The position numbers and the translations under genes were made by a program. 64,000 bases of DNA from Gluconobacter sp. Dm-62 (GTDB lineage: Bacteria > Pseudomonadota > Alphaproteobacteria > Acetobacterales > Acetobacteraceae), in assembly GCF_018256155.1 (NCBI RefSeq), contig NZ_JAERLY010000003.1, positions 1 to 64,000 on the forward strand. The letters run 5' to 3'. Positions 53,346-62,316 of this stretch are shown here, in pieces (within the stretch, counting starts at the first letter, position 1; each line of letters opens with the position of its first letter). The notes below the pieces were generated by a model. The model did no database searches and was not told the DNA's origin. It saw only the letters and a program-made list of their open reading frames with translations.

Positions 53346-55991
53346 TTAGAAATTGGCGTTGATGCGGCCGTAGTAATAACCGCCGGTGATGGGCACCTGC
53401 AGCGAGAACTGGTCGTAGATCTGGGCGCCGCGGGAGCTGTTGATGGGTTGGACGCGACGGGGGCGGACGTTGAAGATGTTGTTCGCGCCGATGGCCAGAT
53501 GCCAGTTGCTGTTGAAGCGGTATCCGACTTCGATGTCCGTCAGCCAGCGCGGCGTATTCTTGAACTGCGAGAAGCAGCTGTTGGAATAGGCCAGTCCCTT
53601 CCCATCCAGCGGGCAGGGCAACGTCTTGTCCGTCCAGTCATAGTAGGTCAGCATCGACGTGGTTTCGCCGTAACGCGTCTGGCGAACATTGAAGTCCCAT
53701 TTTCCGACTGTATACAGCGCGTTCAGGATGATCTTGCTGCGCGGATAGGCCGTCGTGATGTAGGCGATGTTCTGCGCGTTCAGCAGCGGATTGCCGTTGG
53801 TGTCGGTGCCGTTGTGATGCAGGCGCGTGCGGTTCAGGTCCAGCGCCATGCTGAGGTTCAGGTTGCCGGCATTGTGGAAGCGGATCATGTAGTCCGCCTT
53901 GATATCCAGACCCTGCGTGCGGGTGCTGGCACCGTTGGTCATGTAGTAGGCGGAGACGTTGTCGGGCGTGATGCTGTTGAGCGGCAGGGAATATCCCATG
54001 GCTTCAATGGCACTGATTGCTGCATCGCCATTGACGGTACCTCCACCCACAATGCGATCCCGCAGATTAATCTGATAGACATCTGCTTCGACGTGGAAGT
54101 TCTTCACGGGTTCCACGACAATGCCTCCACTGGCACTGACGGAGCGCTCCGGTTTCAGGGCGCTGGCGCCGAGGATGCGGGCAGCCGTGGAATTGACGGG
54201 GAGGAGGCCGGAGGCTCCGGTCGGATCCACGTTCATGGCGCTGTAGTGCTGCTCGGCCAGCGTCGGCGCGCGGAAGCCCGTGCTGATCGTGCCACGAAGC
54301 GCAATCTTGCTGGTCAGGTCATAACGGGTCGAGACCTTGCCATTCTCGGTGTTGCCGACATCGGTGTAGTGCTCGAAGCGGCCTGCGAAATCGAGATCCC
54401 AGTGCTTGAGCGGGTGGAAGTCGCCATCAATATAGGCTGCCCAGATGTCACGGCTCCAGTTGCCGGCACTGTTCGGACCCAGACCGGCATAGCCCTGCGT
54501 GCCGCCAAGCTCATAGGACGGCGGGGTGCCAGCCTTGATCTGATAGGTTTCGAGGCGATGTTCGCCACCAAAGGCCAGCGTCATGGGGACGGTGTGGGCG
54601 ATGTTGAACTGGCGGCGGAAGTCTAGGTTGTTGGTCCACTGCGCCATACGATAAGTTTCGGCGCGCGTCGTATTGGGCGACCAGCCGCAGCCATCGGTCG
54701 AATAATAGGATGAGCTCGGATTGGTCGAACAGGTGCTGGCGAGCATGCCGGTATTCGCGGTGTTCTTGTTGCCGATCTTATTGCCATCCGCACCGTAAGT
54801 GGTGCTCAGATCCCAGTCGAAGCCCAGGAAATTGTCGCCCTTGAGGCCCAGCGTGGCGGCGTAATCGTTTTCTTCCGATGTTTCGAGCGGGGAGAAGCCG
54901 GCCGGGTACATCGTGGGGGCGATATTGGGTGTGCGGTAGTTTTCATACGCTTCGCCATGGCGGTGCATATAGGTAACCAGGCCGTAGAAATTCACGCCTT
55001 CGGTAATGGTTTTGCCGAAGTCGATGGCGAGGCTCTCGCGGGTTTCTTCGGGCGTACTCATGATTTTGTTGGAATCGGCGGGCACGTTCATCGCGTTCGG
55101 AACAACACCGGTATAGTAACCCGTCGTGGTGGCATTGGTGGGCCAGCTGCCGATCAGGCGGTGGTCGCGGGCGCCAACGACCATGTGGTCGGTATGGTAG
55201 ACTTCGCCGCTGATGTGCAGATAACCGTCATTACCCCATTTTACGCCGCCATCGGCATCGACCTTGTACTGCCAGCCGTCACCGTTATAGGCGTTCGCGC
55301 CGGTCTGCACGGAGGTGTGCATGCCGTGGGCCTGCTTTTTGGTGATGATGTTCACTACGCCGGCGATGGCGTCGGAGCCGTACATCGCGGCCGCGCCGTC
55401 TTCGAGTACCTCGATATGATCGATGGCGCTGGCAGGGATCGTATTCAGGTCGGCACCGGTGGAGCCGAACTGCGGACCGGCATCGGCCGTAATGTTTGCC
55501 GTGTTGTGGCGGCGCTTGCCGTCAACCAGCACCAGGACTTCGTTCGGGCCGAGGCCGCGCATCTGGATGGATGAGGTCAGGGCGGAGGAATCCGCACCCA
55601 TGGCCTGTACGTTGATGGAAGCATAGGTCCGGGTCAGGGCATCTGCGACGTTCATCATGCCGGAATGACGCAGTGTTGCGGCAGAGATCACGCTGACAGG
55701 GGACGAGCTTTCACGGGCCTTGCGGTTGGTCGCATGGGTGCCAGTGGTGACGTTGATCGTCTCGGCTTCGCCCGCAAAGTTGACGTCAGTCTTTTTCTTG
55801 CGCGGCGCTGCAACCGCAGGCTTTGCAGACACAGCAGCAGGGTGCGTAGCGGCGTGGGTCGCGTTGCTGGATTTCGCACTGTGATGACGTGCAACAGGAT
55901 ATGTCGTGGTGGTTGCAGCTACGGCAGACATGCAGGGCATGACGGAAACTGCCGTCGTCACGAGCAGGGAGATACGATGCCGGGATTTCAT
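53346..55991 (-). CDS. TonB-dependent receptor (second)
   Basis: The 881-residue protein has a signal peptide (LLVTTAVSVMPCMSAVA), a His/Ala-rich spacer (~30-65), the TonB-box-like ETINVTTG, then a classical plug: SSPVSVISAATLRHSGMMNV, IQMRGLGPNEVLVLVDGKRR and MYGSDAIAGVVNIITKK. The barrel ends in INANF. The closest general pattern is the siderophore/vitamin class with the MRGLGPNEVLVLVDGKR block. Ligand unknown. About 330 nt upstream separates it from arfB. Its cysteine-containing extracellular loop (STCSTNPSSSYYSTDGCGW) is notable. Confidence 0.93.
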   Translation of the reverse strand: MKSRHRISLLVTTAVSVMPCMSAVAATTTTYPVARHHSAKSSNATHAATHPAAVSAKPAVAAPRKKKTDVNFAGEAETINVTTGTHATNRKARESSSPVSVISAATLRHSGMMNVADALTRTYASINVQAMGADSSALTSSIQMRGLGPNEVLVLVDGKRRHNTANITADAGPQFGSTGADLNTIPASAIDHIEVLEDGAAAMYGSDAIAGVVNIITKKQAHGMHTSVQTGANAYNGDGWQYKVDADGGVKWGNDGYLHISGEVYHTDHMVVGARDHRLIGSWPTNATTTGYYTGVVPNAMNVPADSNKIMSTPEETRESLAIDFGKTITEGVNFYGLVTYMHRHGEAYENYRTPNIAPTMYPAGFSPLETSEENDYAATLGLKGDNFLGFDWDLSTTYGADGNKIGNKNTANTGMLASTCSTNPSSSYYSTDGCGWSPNTTRAETYRMAQWTNNLDFRRQFNIAHTVPMTLAFGGEHRLETYQIKAGTPPSYELGGTQGYAGLGPNSAGNWSRDIWAAYIDGDFHPLKHWDLDFAGRFEHYTDVGNTENGKVSTRYDLTSKIALRGTISTGFRAPTLAEQHYSAMNVDPTGASGLLPVNSTAARILGASALKPERSVSASGGIVVEPVKNFHVEADVYQINLRDRIVGGGTVNGDAAISAIEAMGYSLPLNSITPDNVSAYYMTNGASTRTQGLDIKADYMIRFHNAGNLNLSMALDLNRTRLHHNGTDTNGNPLLNAQNIAYITTAYPRSKIILNALYTVGKWDFNVRQTRYGETTSMLTYYDWTDKTLPCPLDGKGLAYSNSCFSQFKNTPRWLTDIEVGYRFNSNWHLAIGANNIFNVRPRRVQPINSSRGAQIYDQFSLQVPITGGYYYGRINANF

Positions 55992-56319
55992 TACTACTAT
56001 CTATACCTCCGTGAGACGCCGCTCTTGGGTTCAGAGGGGGTTACACAAGAGTAATGATAAAAACTCGTTACATGAAAGTAGCAAAAATGATTCGTGTAAC
56101 AGATTTTCATCCTGTTGCAGGATAGCAACAAAAATCCGTTTCACGGGAGTGGATAGGAAGGAAATTCTGCCTGATGGATGCGTGGCGAAACATATTTCCA
56201 TGAAGGCTGGAGAGGGTAAGATGATAAGCCATCTCCAGAATTCTCCTGTTATTTCAGAGTATCGAAATTTCGGTAGAGCGTGCGGCTGTCTGCGCCAATT
56301 CCCGTCCGGAATGGCGCTA
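55992..56319. other. Intergenic region upstream of the second TonB receptor
   Basis: No credible gene. AT-rich around 56050-56150. GTTACAC (56040-56046) and GTGTAAC (56094-56100) form a 7-bp inverted repeat 47 nt apart, and GTTACATG occurs between them. They could be regulator half-sites; no Fur-like box is evident. Confidence 0.35.
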
Positions 56320-56742
56320 TCAGTCGTCCAGACGGACTGAACGGTTGCGCTTGATGCCGGCTCTATGGGATTTTCCGTCGAGACGCCGTTGCCGGGCCGC
56401 TTTGCCGGGGCGGGTAGCAACACGAAAGGCAGGGCGATGTGCGGCTTGCCTGATCAGCTCTGCCAAACGGCCAATGACATCCTCGCGGTTTCGCTGTTGG
56501 GTACGAAAGCGACGACCGGTGATGATGATTTCACCATTCTGGGTAGCACGGCTGCCCGCAAGTTCGATTAGGCGCGTCCGGATACGGTCCGACAGGGCAC
56601 GCGAACGTCCAGCGTCAAACCGAAGCTGCGCTGCAGTCGCCACTTTGTTGACGTTTTGCCCACCAGGGCCGGACGCCAGAATATAAGTGACCTTCAGCTC
56701 GTCCTCTTCCAGCGAAAGATTGGGAAGGATCTGGATGGAAAT
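56320..56742 (-). CDS. arfB: Peptidyl-tRNA hydrolase ArfB (stalled-ribosome rescue), probable ATT start
   Basis: The frame contains ILASGPGGQNVNKVATA with the release-factor GGQ, QLRFDAGRSRALSDRIRTRL, IIITGRRFRTQQRNREDVIG and a basic C-terminal tail (KAARQRRLDGKSHRAGIKRN) that enters the empty mRNA channel. No ATG, GTG or TTG exists between the upstream stop and the GGQ; GTG 56643 falls after it and would delete the catalytic loop. AAGGAAG lies 6 nt before ATT 56742, which gives 140 residues, equal to E. coli ArfB. ArfB frees non-stop ribosomes. The start assignment is inference; the gene identity is firm. Confidence 0.86.
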   Translation of the reverse strand: MSIQILPNLSLEEDELKVTYILASGPGGQNVNKVATAAQLRFDAGRSRALSDRIRTRLIELAGSRATQNGEIIITGRRFRTQQRNREDVIGRLAELIRQAAHRPAFRVATRPGKAARQRRLDGKSHRAGIKRNRSVRLDD

Positions 56743-56936
56743 CTGTCTCTTCCTTTCTGGGGTGCAGATGAGCCGTCAGCTTCTGCAAGCTAAACCTATA
56801 GCTGTCCATAACGCCTTTCAGTGCAGGCAGTCATGTATGGATGTGTTCAGCCTGCGGGAACTGTAACATTGGTCTTTGTTTTTCAGGCCTATGAGGTTGA
56901 CGCCCTTATGGGTTGTGGGGTAGCCAGCGTGCGGAT

Positions 56937-57012
56937 GAACCGGTAGCTCAGTTGGTAGAGCATTCGACTTTTAATCGAATGGTCCTGGGTTCGAGTCCCA
57001 GCCGGTTCACCA
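56937..57012 (+). tRNA. tRNA-Lys (UUU)
   Basis: A 76-nt gene with acceptor arms GAACCGG / CCGGTTC, D-loop AGCTCAGTTGGTAGAGC, anticodon loop ACTTTTAAT with anticodon TTT, T-arm GGTTCGAGTCC and encoded CCA (57010-57012). Confidence 0.97.
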
Positions 57013-57124
57013 TTTTCCCTAAAATTTCGATGTCGTCGTGGCGCCTGCCCGCAAGCCGTCTGTGGCTTATGGTGTTTTGGGGGCGTAAGATGGCGTTGTG
57101 GAACGATATAAGAGGGAAGCGCAG

Positions 57125-57286
57125 ATGACGCGTATTCGGATTGGGGTGGCGCTTGCGCTGCTGGCGGCTCTGGCGGCCTGTGGGCCGGATTATGGTGGGC
57201 AGGGGTCGCGGCAGTTTCGTGGTGACAGTTATGGCAACGTCGGTGCGGGCCGTAGCAGTTATGGCTATCAGGGCGGCCCGACCTGA
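57125..57286 (+). CDS. Small Gly-rich lipoprotein, 53 residues
   Basis: ATG 57125 has GAGGGAAG 5 nt upstream. A lipoprotein signal ends in the lipobox LAAC (MTRIRIGVALALLAALAAC); the mature part is about 33 residues rich in Gly, Tyr and Ser (YGGQGSRQFRGDSYGN). No known domain. It ends 22 nt from the stop of the opposing sucA gene. Confidence 0.6.
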   Translation: MTRIRIGVALALLAALAACGPDYGGQGSRQFRGDSYGNVGAGRSSYGYQGGPT

Positions 57287-57308
57287 GTTTTTCCCCTGTT
57301 GGTGTGGT

Positions 57309-59978
57309 TCAGGACAGGGCGTCCTGAACCAGTTTTTGCTGCTGGGCAGCATGGACGCCCGGTAGCCCGGTTGCGGGTGAGGCGGCGCTGTCGCGGCCTG
57401 CATAGTCCGGGCGCTGAACCCGATGTCCGCAGGCGCGCAGGGCGCGTTCTATGCGACGATCTACGAAAATCCATGCCCCGTTGTTGAGTGGCTCTTCCTG
57501 ACACCACAGGACCTGTTCGGCATCCGGATGGCGTGCGAGCTGATCCATCAGGGCGTGATGCGGGAACGGGTAGAGCTGTTCCATGCAGATGATGGCGACG
57601 TCGTTACGGTTTTGGCGTGTGCGTTCGGCGACGAGGTCGTAATAGACCTTGCCGGTGCACAGGATGACGCGACGGGCGCCTTCTTCCTTGGCCGGGTCTG
57701 CAATGACGGGCTGAAAGCGGGTGTGCGGCCCCACCTCGTCCAGCATGGAGACCGCATCCTTGTTGCGCAGCAGGGACTTTGGCGTGAAGACGACCAGCGG
57801 CTTGCGGCAGCGGCGCGCGATCTGGCGGCGCAGGGCGTGGAAGTAATTCGCTGGTGTGGTGATGTTGCACACGCGCATGTTGTTTTCGGCGCAGAGCTGA
57901 AGAATGCGCTCGGGGCGGGCTGAGGAATGTTCCGGGCCACCACCTTCATAGCCGTGCGGCAGAAGCAGGGTCAGGCCGGACGTCCGCAGCCATTTGGTCT
58001 CGCCCGAGGCGATGAACTGGTCGAGGATGATCTGTGCGCCGTTGGTGAAATCGCCGAACTGCGCTTCCCACAGAACCAGCGCTTCGGGATTGCCGAGGGA
58101 GTAGCCATATTCGAAGCCGAGCACCGCATATTCCGAAAGGGGCGAATTCCAGATGTTCAGCGGGGCTTGATGGGGGGCGATATGGGTCAGGGGCGTGTCT
58201 TCGCGGCCTATGTCCTGATCGAACAGCACGGCGTGCCGCTGGCTGAATGTGCCGCGGCGGCTGTCCTGTCCCGAGAGGCGAACGGGGTGGCCATCCATGG
58301 ACAGGGTGCCGAAGGCGAGGGCCTCGGCGGTCGCCCAGTCGAGCGGGCCACCTTCGGCGACGGCCTTTCCGCGCGCCACGATCTGCCGGGCCAGACGCGG
58401 ATGGACAGCCAGCCCTTCGGGAATGGTGCCGATCGCGTCGCCGACTTCTTGCAGGCGCTTGAGGGGCACGCCGGTCATGGGCTGGATGCGGTCCTGCTCG
58501 TCCTGCAGGCGTGTGGGGTCTTCGGGGCCGTCCAGCCAGTCCGTGCCATCGGGCTGATAGGTTTTGGACGTCTCGAACTGTTCTTCCAGCCGGCGCTGGA
58601 AATGGGCCCACATTTCCTCGACTTCGGCTTCGGTCATGATTCCGGTGCGGATCAGGTGATCGGCATAGAGGCTGCGGGTCGTGGCGCGGGACTGGATGGC
58701 GTGGACCATTGCGGGCTGCGTGAAGGCGGGCTCGTCGGCTTCGTTATGGCCGTGACGGCGATAGCAGACCACATCCAGCACGATGTCGGACTGGAAGGTG
58801 TGGCGCCATTCATGCGCCAGAAAGGCACAGCGGGAGACAGCTTCGGGGTCGTCGCCGTTGACGTGCAGGATCGGGGCCTGAACGGATTTGGCGATATCGG
58901 TGTTGTGCAAGCCAGAATGGGCGTCGGACTGGACGGTGGTGAAGCCGATCTGGTTGTTGATGATGACGTGAACCGTCCCACCCGTCCTGTAGCCTTCCAG
59001 CTTTGACAGGCTGAGAGTTTCGTACACGACGCCCTGACCGGCGAAGGCGGCATCGCCATGGACGAGAATGCCCAGATGATGCTGCCGGTCGTGATCTTTT
59101 TCGCGATCCTGATCGGCGCGGACGCGGCCGAGCACGACCGGGTCCACCGCTTCCAGATGCGAGGGGTTGGGCAGGAGCGAGATACGGACGGTGTGTCCCG
59201 CATGTTCGAGCGTCGTGGCCGTACCAAGATGGTACTTCACATCGCCCGAACCCTCGATGGTGTCGGGCTTGAAGGACGCGCCTGCGAATTCACTGAAGAT
59301 GGCGGCGAAGGGCTTGCGCAGGATGTTGGCCATCACGTTCAGGCGGCCACGATGGGGCATGCCGAGCGAGACGGAGCGTACGTCGTCCTGTGCGGCGGCA
59401 TCAATCAAGGTGCGCAGGGCGACGATGACGCTTTCACCGCCTTCGAGGCCGAAACGGCGCATGCCCATGAAGCGCTTCTGGCAGAACTGCTCGAAACCCT
59501 CGGCGCGGGTCAGGGCGAGGAGAATACGCTTCTGGTCCAGCGGCGGACCGGGTGCTGGGTTTTCCAGACGGTCGATCCACCATTGACGCTGGGCCTGATC
59601 CTGAAGATGCATGAACTCGACCGCTGTCGTGCCGCAATAGGCGCGGCGCAGGCGGGCGATCAAATCCCGGTCTGCGCCCGGCGGAGACAGTTCAGGAATA
59701 TCGGGTGTGGGGGCGAGGCCGAGCGGATCCAGCGAGGCGATGGAATGTCCGCGCAGGCGATAGGCGAATTTCAGGCTCTCGGCGCTGGCGTCGGCCGTGC
59801 TGTCAGTCTGGAGCGTTGTGTCCGGGTCGGCCAGACGCTCGGAGCCGAGGGTTTCGAACAGGGAGGCGAAGGCCGGGTCCACGGAGGTCGGGTCGTGCTG
59901 CCAGCGTGTGTGCAGCTCCGCCAGATAGACGGTGTTTTCGCCGTTGATGGCGTCCCGGTCATCGCGATGGTCGCCCAT
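57309..59978 (-). CDS. sucA: 2-oxoglutarate dehydrogenase E1 component
   Basis: The 889-residue protein has the E1 landmarks: SLGMPHRGRLNVMAN, PNPSHLEAVDPVVLGRVRAD, the ThDP motif GDAAFAGQG ... INNQIGFTT, LDVVCYRRHGHNEADEP, and FTPKSLLRNKDAVS. It decarboxylates 2-oxoglutarate in the TCA cycle. AGGAG precedes ATG 59978. No sucB, lpd, sucCD or sdh gene is adjacent, fitting Gluconobacter-type genomes where the TCA cycle is incomplete (established for Gluconobacter oxydans; genus here inferred). It stands alone in this window. Confidence 0.96.
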   Translation of the reverse strand: MGDHRDDRDAINGENTVYLAELHTRWQHDPTSVDPAFASLFETLGSERLADPDTTLQTDSTADASAESLKFAYRLRGHSIASLDPLGLAPTPDIPELSPPGADRDLIARLRRAYCGTTAVEFMHLQDQAQRQWWIDRLENPAPGPPLDQKRILLALTRAEGFEQFCQKRFMGMRRFGLEGGESVIVALRTLIDAAAQDDVRSVSLGMPHRGRLNVMANILRKPFAAIFSEFAGASFKPDTIEGSGDVKYHLGTATTLEHAGHTVRISLLPNPSHLEAVDPVVLGRVRADQDREKDHDRQHHLGILVHGDAAFAGQGVVYETLSLSKLEGYRTGGTVHVIINNQIGFTTVQSDAHSGLHNTDIAKSVQAPILHVNGDDPEAVSRCAFLAHEWRHTFQSDIVLDVVCYRRHGHNEADEPAFTQPAMVHAIQSRATTRSLYADHLIRTGIMTEAEVEEMWAHFQRRLEEQFETSKTYQPDGTDWLDGPEDPTRLQDEQDRIQPMTGVPLKRLQEVGDAIGTIPEGLAVHPRLARQIVARGKAVAEGGPLDWATAEALAFGTLSMDGHPVRLSGQDSRRGTFSQRHAVLFDQDIGREDTPLTHIAPHQAPLNIWNSPLSEYAVLGFEYGYSLGNPEALVLWEAQFGDFTNGAQIILDQFIASGETKWLRTSGLTLLLPHGYEGGGPEHSSARPERILQLCAENNMRVCNITTPANYFHALRRQIARRCRKPLVVFTPKSLLRNKDAVSMLDEVGPHTRFQPVIADPAKEEGARRVILCTGKVYYDLVAERTRQNRNDVAIICMEQLYPFPHHALMDQLARHPDAEQVLWCQEEPLNNGAWIFVDRRIERALRACGHRVQRPDYAGRDSAASPATGLPGVHAAQQQKLVQDALS

Positions 59979-60109
59979 GAACTCGTCTCCTGTGTCCCCG
60001 GTGCCGGGCTTCTGTGGCGCGCACGGGTCCGGGGTCCTGTCTTATGGCCGCGCACTTTAACGGATTGGCTGAACAGGGCCAATCTCCGTCTGCTCCGCTC
60101 CCTGCGTGG

Positions 60110-61072
60110 TCAGAGACCGAAGCCGCGTTTCATGGCGTCGATCCGGCGTGCGATGGAGCGGGTGGCGACCGGTGTGTCTGTCTGGTCGAAGATATGGCAG
60201 GCGCCGGGTACGATTTCCAGCTCTACCGAAATGCCCTGATGGATCAGGCGCTGCGCGTAGGCGAGATCTTCATCCAGAAACAGGTCCAGCGCGCCAACGG
60301 ACAGATAGACCGGGGGCAGATCGACCAGGTCGGTTGCGCGGGCAGGGGCAGCATAAGGCGAGACATCGGCCGAACCGGGCGCTACGGGATTGAGGAGGGC
60401 CGTCCACATAAAGGTGTTGCTGGTGCGGGTCCACAGGAACTCGCCTCCGACGGGGGACGCGTCAGGCTGACCCGTCGTCGTGCGGTCGTCGAGCACGGGG
60501 TAGATGAGGTTCTGGAACAGGAGCGTCGGTCCTTCCCGGTCCCGGGTCAGGAGGGCCAGTCCCGCGGCGAGGCCCCCGCCCGCGCTTTCGCCGGTCAGGC
60601 CGATGCGGGCGGGATCAATCCCGAGCGTATCGGCATTGCGCGTGATCCAGCATAGCGTCGTGTAGGCGTCCTCGATTGCGGCCGGGAACGGGTGTTCGGG
60701 GGTGAGGCGGTAATCGGGGGAGATGACCACGCAGTCCAGCTCCTGTGCGAACTGGCAGAGCTGGGTCGTGGTGAATTCGGGCTGGCCGGCGAAATAGCCG
60801 CCGCCATGCAGGTGCAGCAGGGCCGGGCGCGGGTTTGCAGCATTTTTGCGGGGACGAACGGTCAGGAGACGGATCGCGGGTGCGGTGTCCGTAGCGGGAA
60901 TGGTCAGGCGTTCGAGCGTGACGGGGTAGTCTTCGGCTTGCAGGAAGGACTGTCCGGCGGACTGTTCCAGCCCTTCGCGGAAAGCGGGGAGGGACTCTGG
61001 CGAAAGATCGACGGTGGGGAACTCATCAAGAAGGGGCAGAAGTTCCGGGAGGACGAGAGACCGTGTGTTCAT
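60110..61072 (-). CDS. Alpha/beta hydrolase, hormone-sensitive-lipase (HSL) family esterase
   Basis: From ATG 61072 it has 320 residues. Oxyanion motif HGGGYF, nucleophile GESAGGG, SPDYRLTPEHPFPAAIEDAY after the oxyanion hole, the acid in DLFLDEDLAY and the catalytic His in GACHIFD complete the HSL class. Such enzymes hydrolyse short-chain esters. It is cytoplasmic (no signal peptide). Substrate not predictable. Confidence 0.9.
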   Translation of the reverse strand: MNTRSLVLPELLPLLDEFPTVDLSPESLPAFREGLEQSAGQSFLQAEDYPVTLERLTIPATDTAPAIRLLTVRPRKNAANPRPALLHLHGGGYFAGQPEFTTTQLCQFAQELDCVVISPDYRLTPEHPFPAAIEDAYTTLCWITRNADTLGIDPARIGLTGESAGGGLAAGLALLTRDREGPTLLFQNLIYPVLDDRTTTGQPDASPVGGEFLWTRTSNTFMWTALLNPVAPGSADVSPYAAPARATDLVDLPPVYLSVGALDLFLDEDLAYAQRLIHQGISVELEIVPGACHIFDQTDTPVATRSIARRIDAMKRGFGL

Positions 61073-61250
61073 GGGATGTCGCCTTGCGCTGGAGAGGGCA
61101 GGAAAAACAAGTGTAGGCCCAGTGGTCGGGCCGCTTGAAGGCAAAAATCTGTTCGTCCCGCCACAAAGTTGCCGCAACTTTTAATGCTCGAGAGTCGTCT
61201 TGATCCCTGACCGGTCCTGAGCCGGCCTTGCTGGGATGGGAGTTCCGCTG

Positions 61251-61574
61251 ATGCGTGCTCTGCTGTTTCTTGCGGTTCTGACGGGAAGTGGTCTTGCTTT
61301 GACGGGTCTGTCGGCAGGGGCGCAGGACCTGCGTCGGGGCGATCTGTCTGTCCATTCCGTTCTGGCGGATGATGTGGGTCAGTCCGGGGTGGATCATCGG
61401 CGGCTGGAATGCCGGACGGATCCGCGTCTTCTCCATACGGTCTGGGACGGGCGCCTCTCGTCTCTGCCCGGGCCGCATGTCTGCACGGGGGGTGCGAACC
61501 GCCTGGGGGCAGGATATGTCCGCTATCTGGCGACGAGCAGGATGGTCAGGGTGCATAAGCCGCTGCGGGGGTAA
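61251..61574 (+). CDS. Small secreted protein, 107 residues
   Basis: GGGAG lies 8 nt before ATG 61251. The signal peptide (MRALLFLAVLTGSGLALTGL, cleavage near AGA-QD) is clear. The mature part is about 80 residues with two cysteines (RLECRTDP and GPHVCTGG) that could form a disulfide and a C-terminal Gly/Arg-rich segment. No family recognised. Divergent from the HSL esterase. Confidence 0.55.
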   Translation: MRALLFLAVLTGSGLALTGLSAGAQDLRRGDLSVHSVLADDVGQSGVDHRRLECRTDPRLLHTVWDGRLSSLPGPHVCTGGANRLGAGYVRYLATSRMVRVHKPLRG

Positions 61575-61654
61575 TATTCTTTCGCAAAAGGCAGGTCTCA
61601 CATGTGTGGAATAGGCCTTGTCGCCGGCGTGGGCCGCGTCTAGCCTTCCGCGCC

Positions 61655-62293
61655 ATGAGCAGGATTTCCCTTGATTATGATGCGTTTGAGAGCACGCCCG
61701 TTGCGGAAAAGCCGTTTCCGCATATGGTGGTGCCGCATTTCATCGGCAATGATGACCTGAAGGCGGTTGTGTCCGATCTGCCGGAAATGAAATCTGGCGG
61801 CTCTTTTCCGCCGGAAGCCCTGAAGCTGACGCCGCGTGTTGCGGGCATGATTGCGGAATTGCAGGGGCCGAAGCTCAAGGCGCTGGTGGCGGAGAAATTC
61901 GGGCTGGATCTGGCGAATGCGCCGACCATGCTGACGGTGCGCGGGCGCACTCGGGAAAAAGACGGGCGCATCCATCGGGATTCGGAGGCCAAGCTGGTCA
62001 CGATCCTGCTGTATCTCAATCCGCGCGGTGAGGACTGGGCGTCACGCGATGGCTGTCTGCGGCTGCTGAACGGGCCGGATGATGTCGAGGATTTCGATGT
62101 TGAGGTGACGCCGGCGGAAGGGACGCTGCTGGTGTTTCCGAACGGTCCGGCAACCTGGCACGGGCACCGGCAGTTCGTGGGAACACGCTATGCCATCCAG
62201 CTCAACTATATGGCGACGGGGCGCAAGGCCCGCTACGAACTGCGGCGGCACCGTCTGTCGGCGCTTTTAAAGCGTCTGCCCTTTTCGGGCTGA
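61655..62293 (+). CDS. 2-oxoglutarate/Fe(II)-dependent dioxygenase family protein
   Basis: From ATG 61655 it has 212 residues. The iron triad is visible as HRD (His107, Asp109) in GRIHRDSEAKLVTILLYL and His169 in PATWHGHRQF, followed by VGTRYAIQLNYM with the 2OG-binding Arg. The N-terminal block FPHMVVPHFIGNDDL is typical of the 2OG-FeII oxygenase family near polysaccharide loci. Reaction unknown. It starts 23 nt before asd at its stop, so it may be cotranscribed with asd. Confidence 0.82.
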   Translation: MSRISLDYDAFESTPVAEKPFPHMVVPHFIGNDDLKAVVSDLPEMKSGGSFPPEALKLTPRVAGMIAELQGPKLKALVAEKFGLDLANAPTMLTVRGRTREKDGRIHRDSEAKLVTILLYLNPRGEDWASRDGCLRLLNGPDDVEDFDVEVTPAEGTLLVFPNGPATWHGHRQFVGTRYAIQLNYMATGRKARYELRRHRLSALLKRLPFSG

Positions 62294-62316
62294 TTTTCAG
62301 GAAACGGGAAAAGATC

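Noticed and set aside
56040-56100. Short inverted repeat GTTACAC/GTGTAAC as a possible Fur or other operator
   Set aside because: Half-sites are 47 nt apart and do not match a known consensus; kept only as a note in the intergenic entry.
56615-56809. A 64-codon minus-strand frame starting with ATG upstream of the arfB GGQ region
   Set aside because: It is in a different frame from the conserved GGQ block and shows no similarity; the ArfB frame explains the region.
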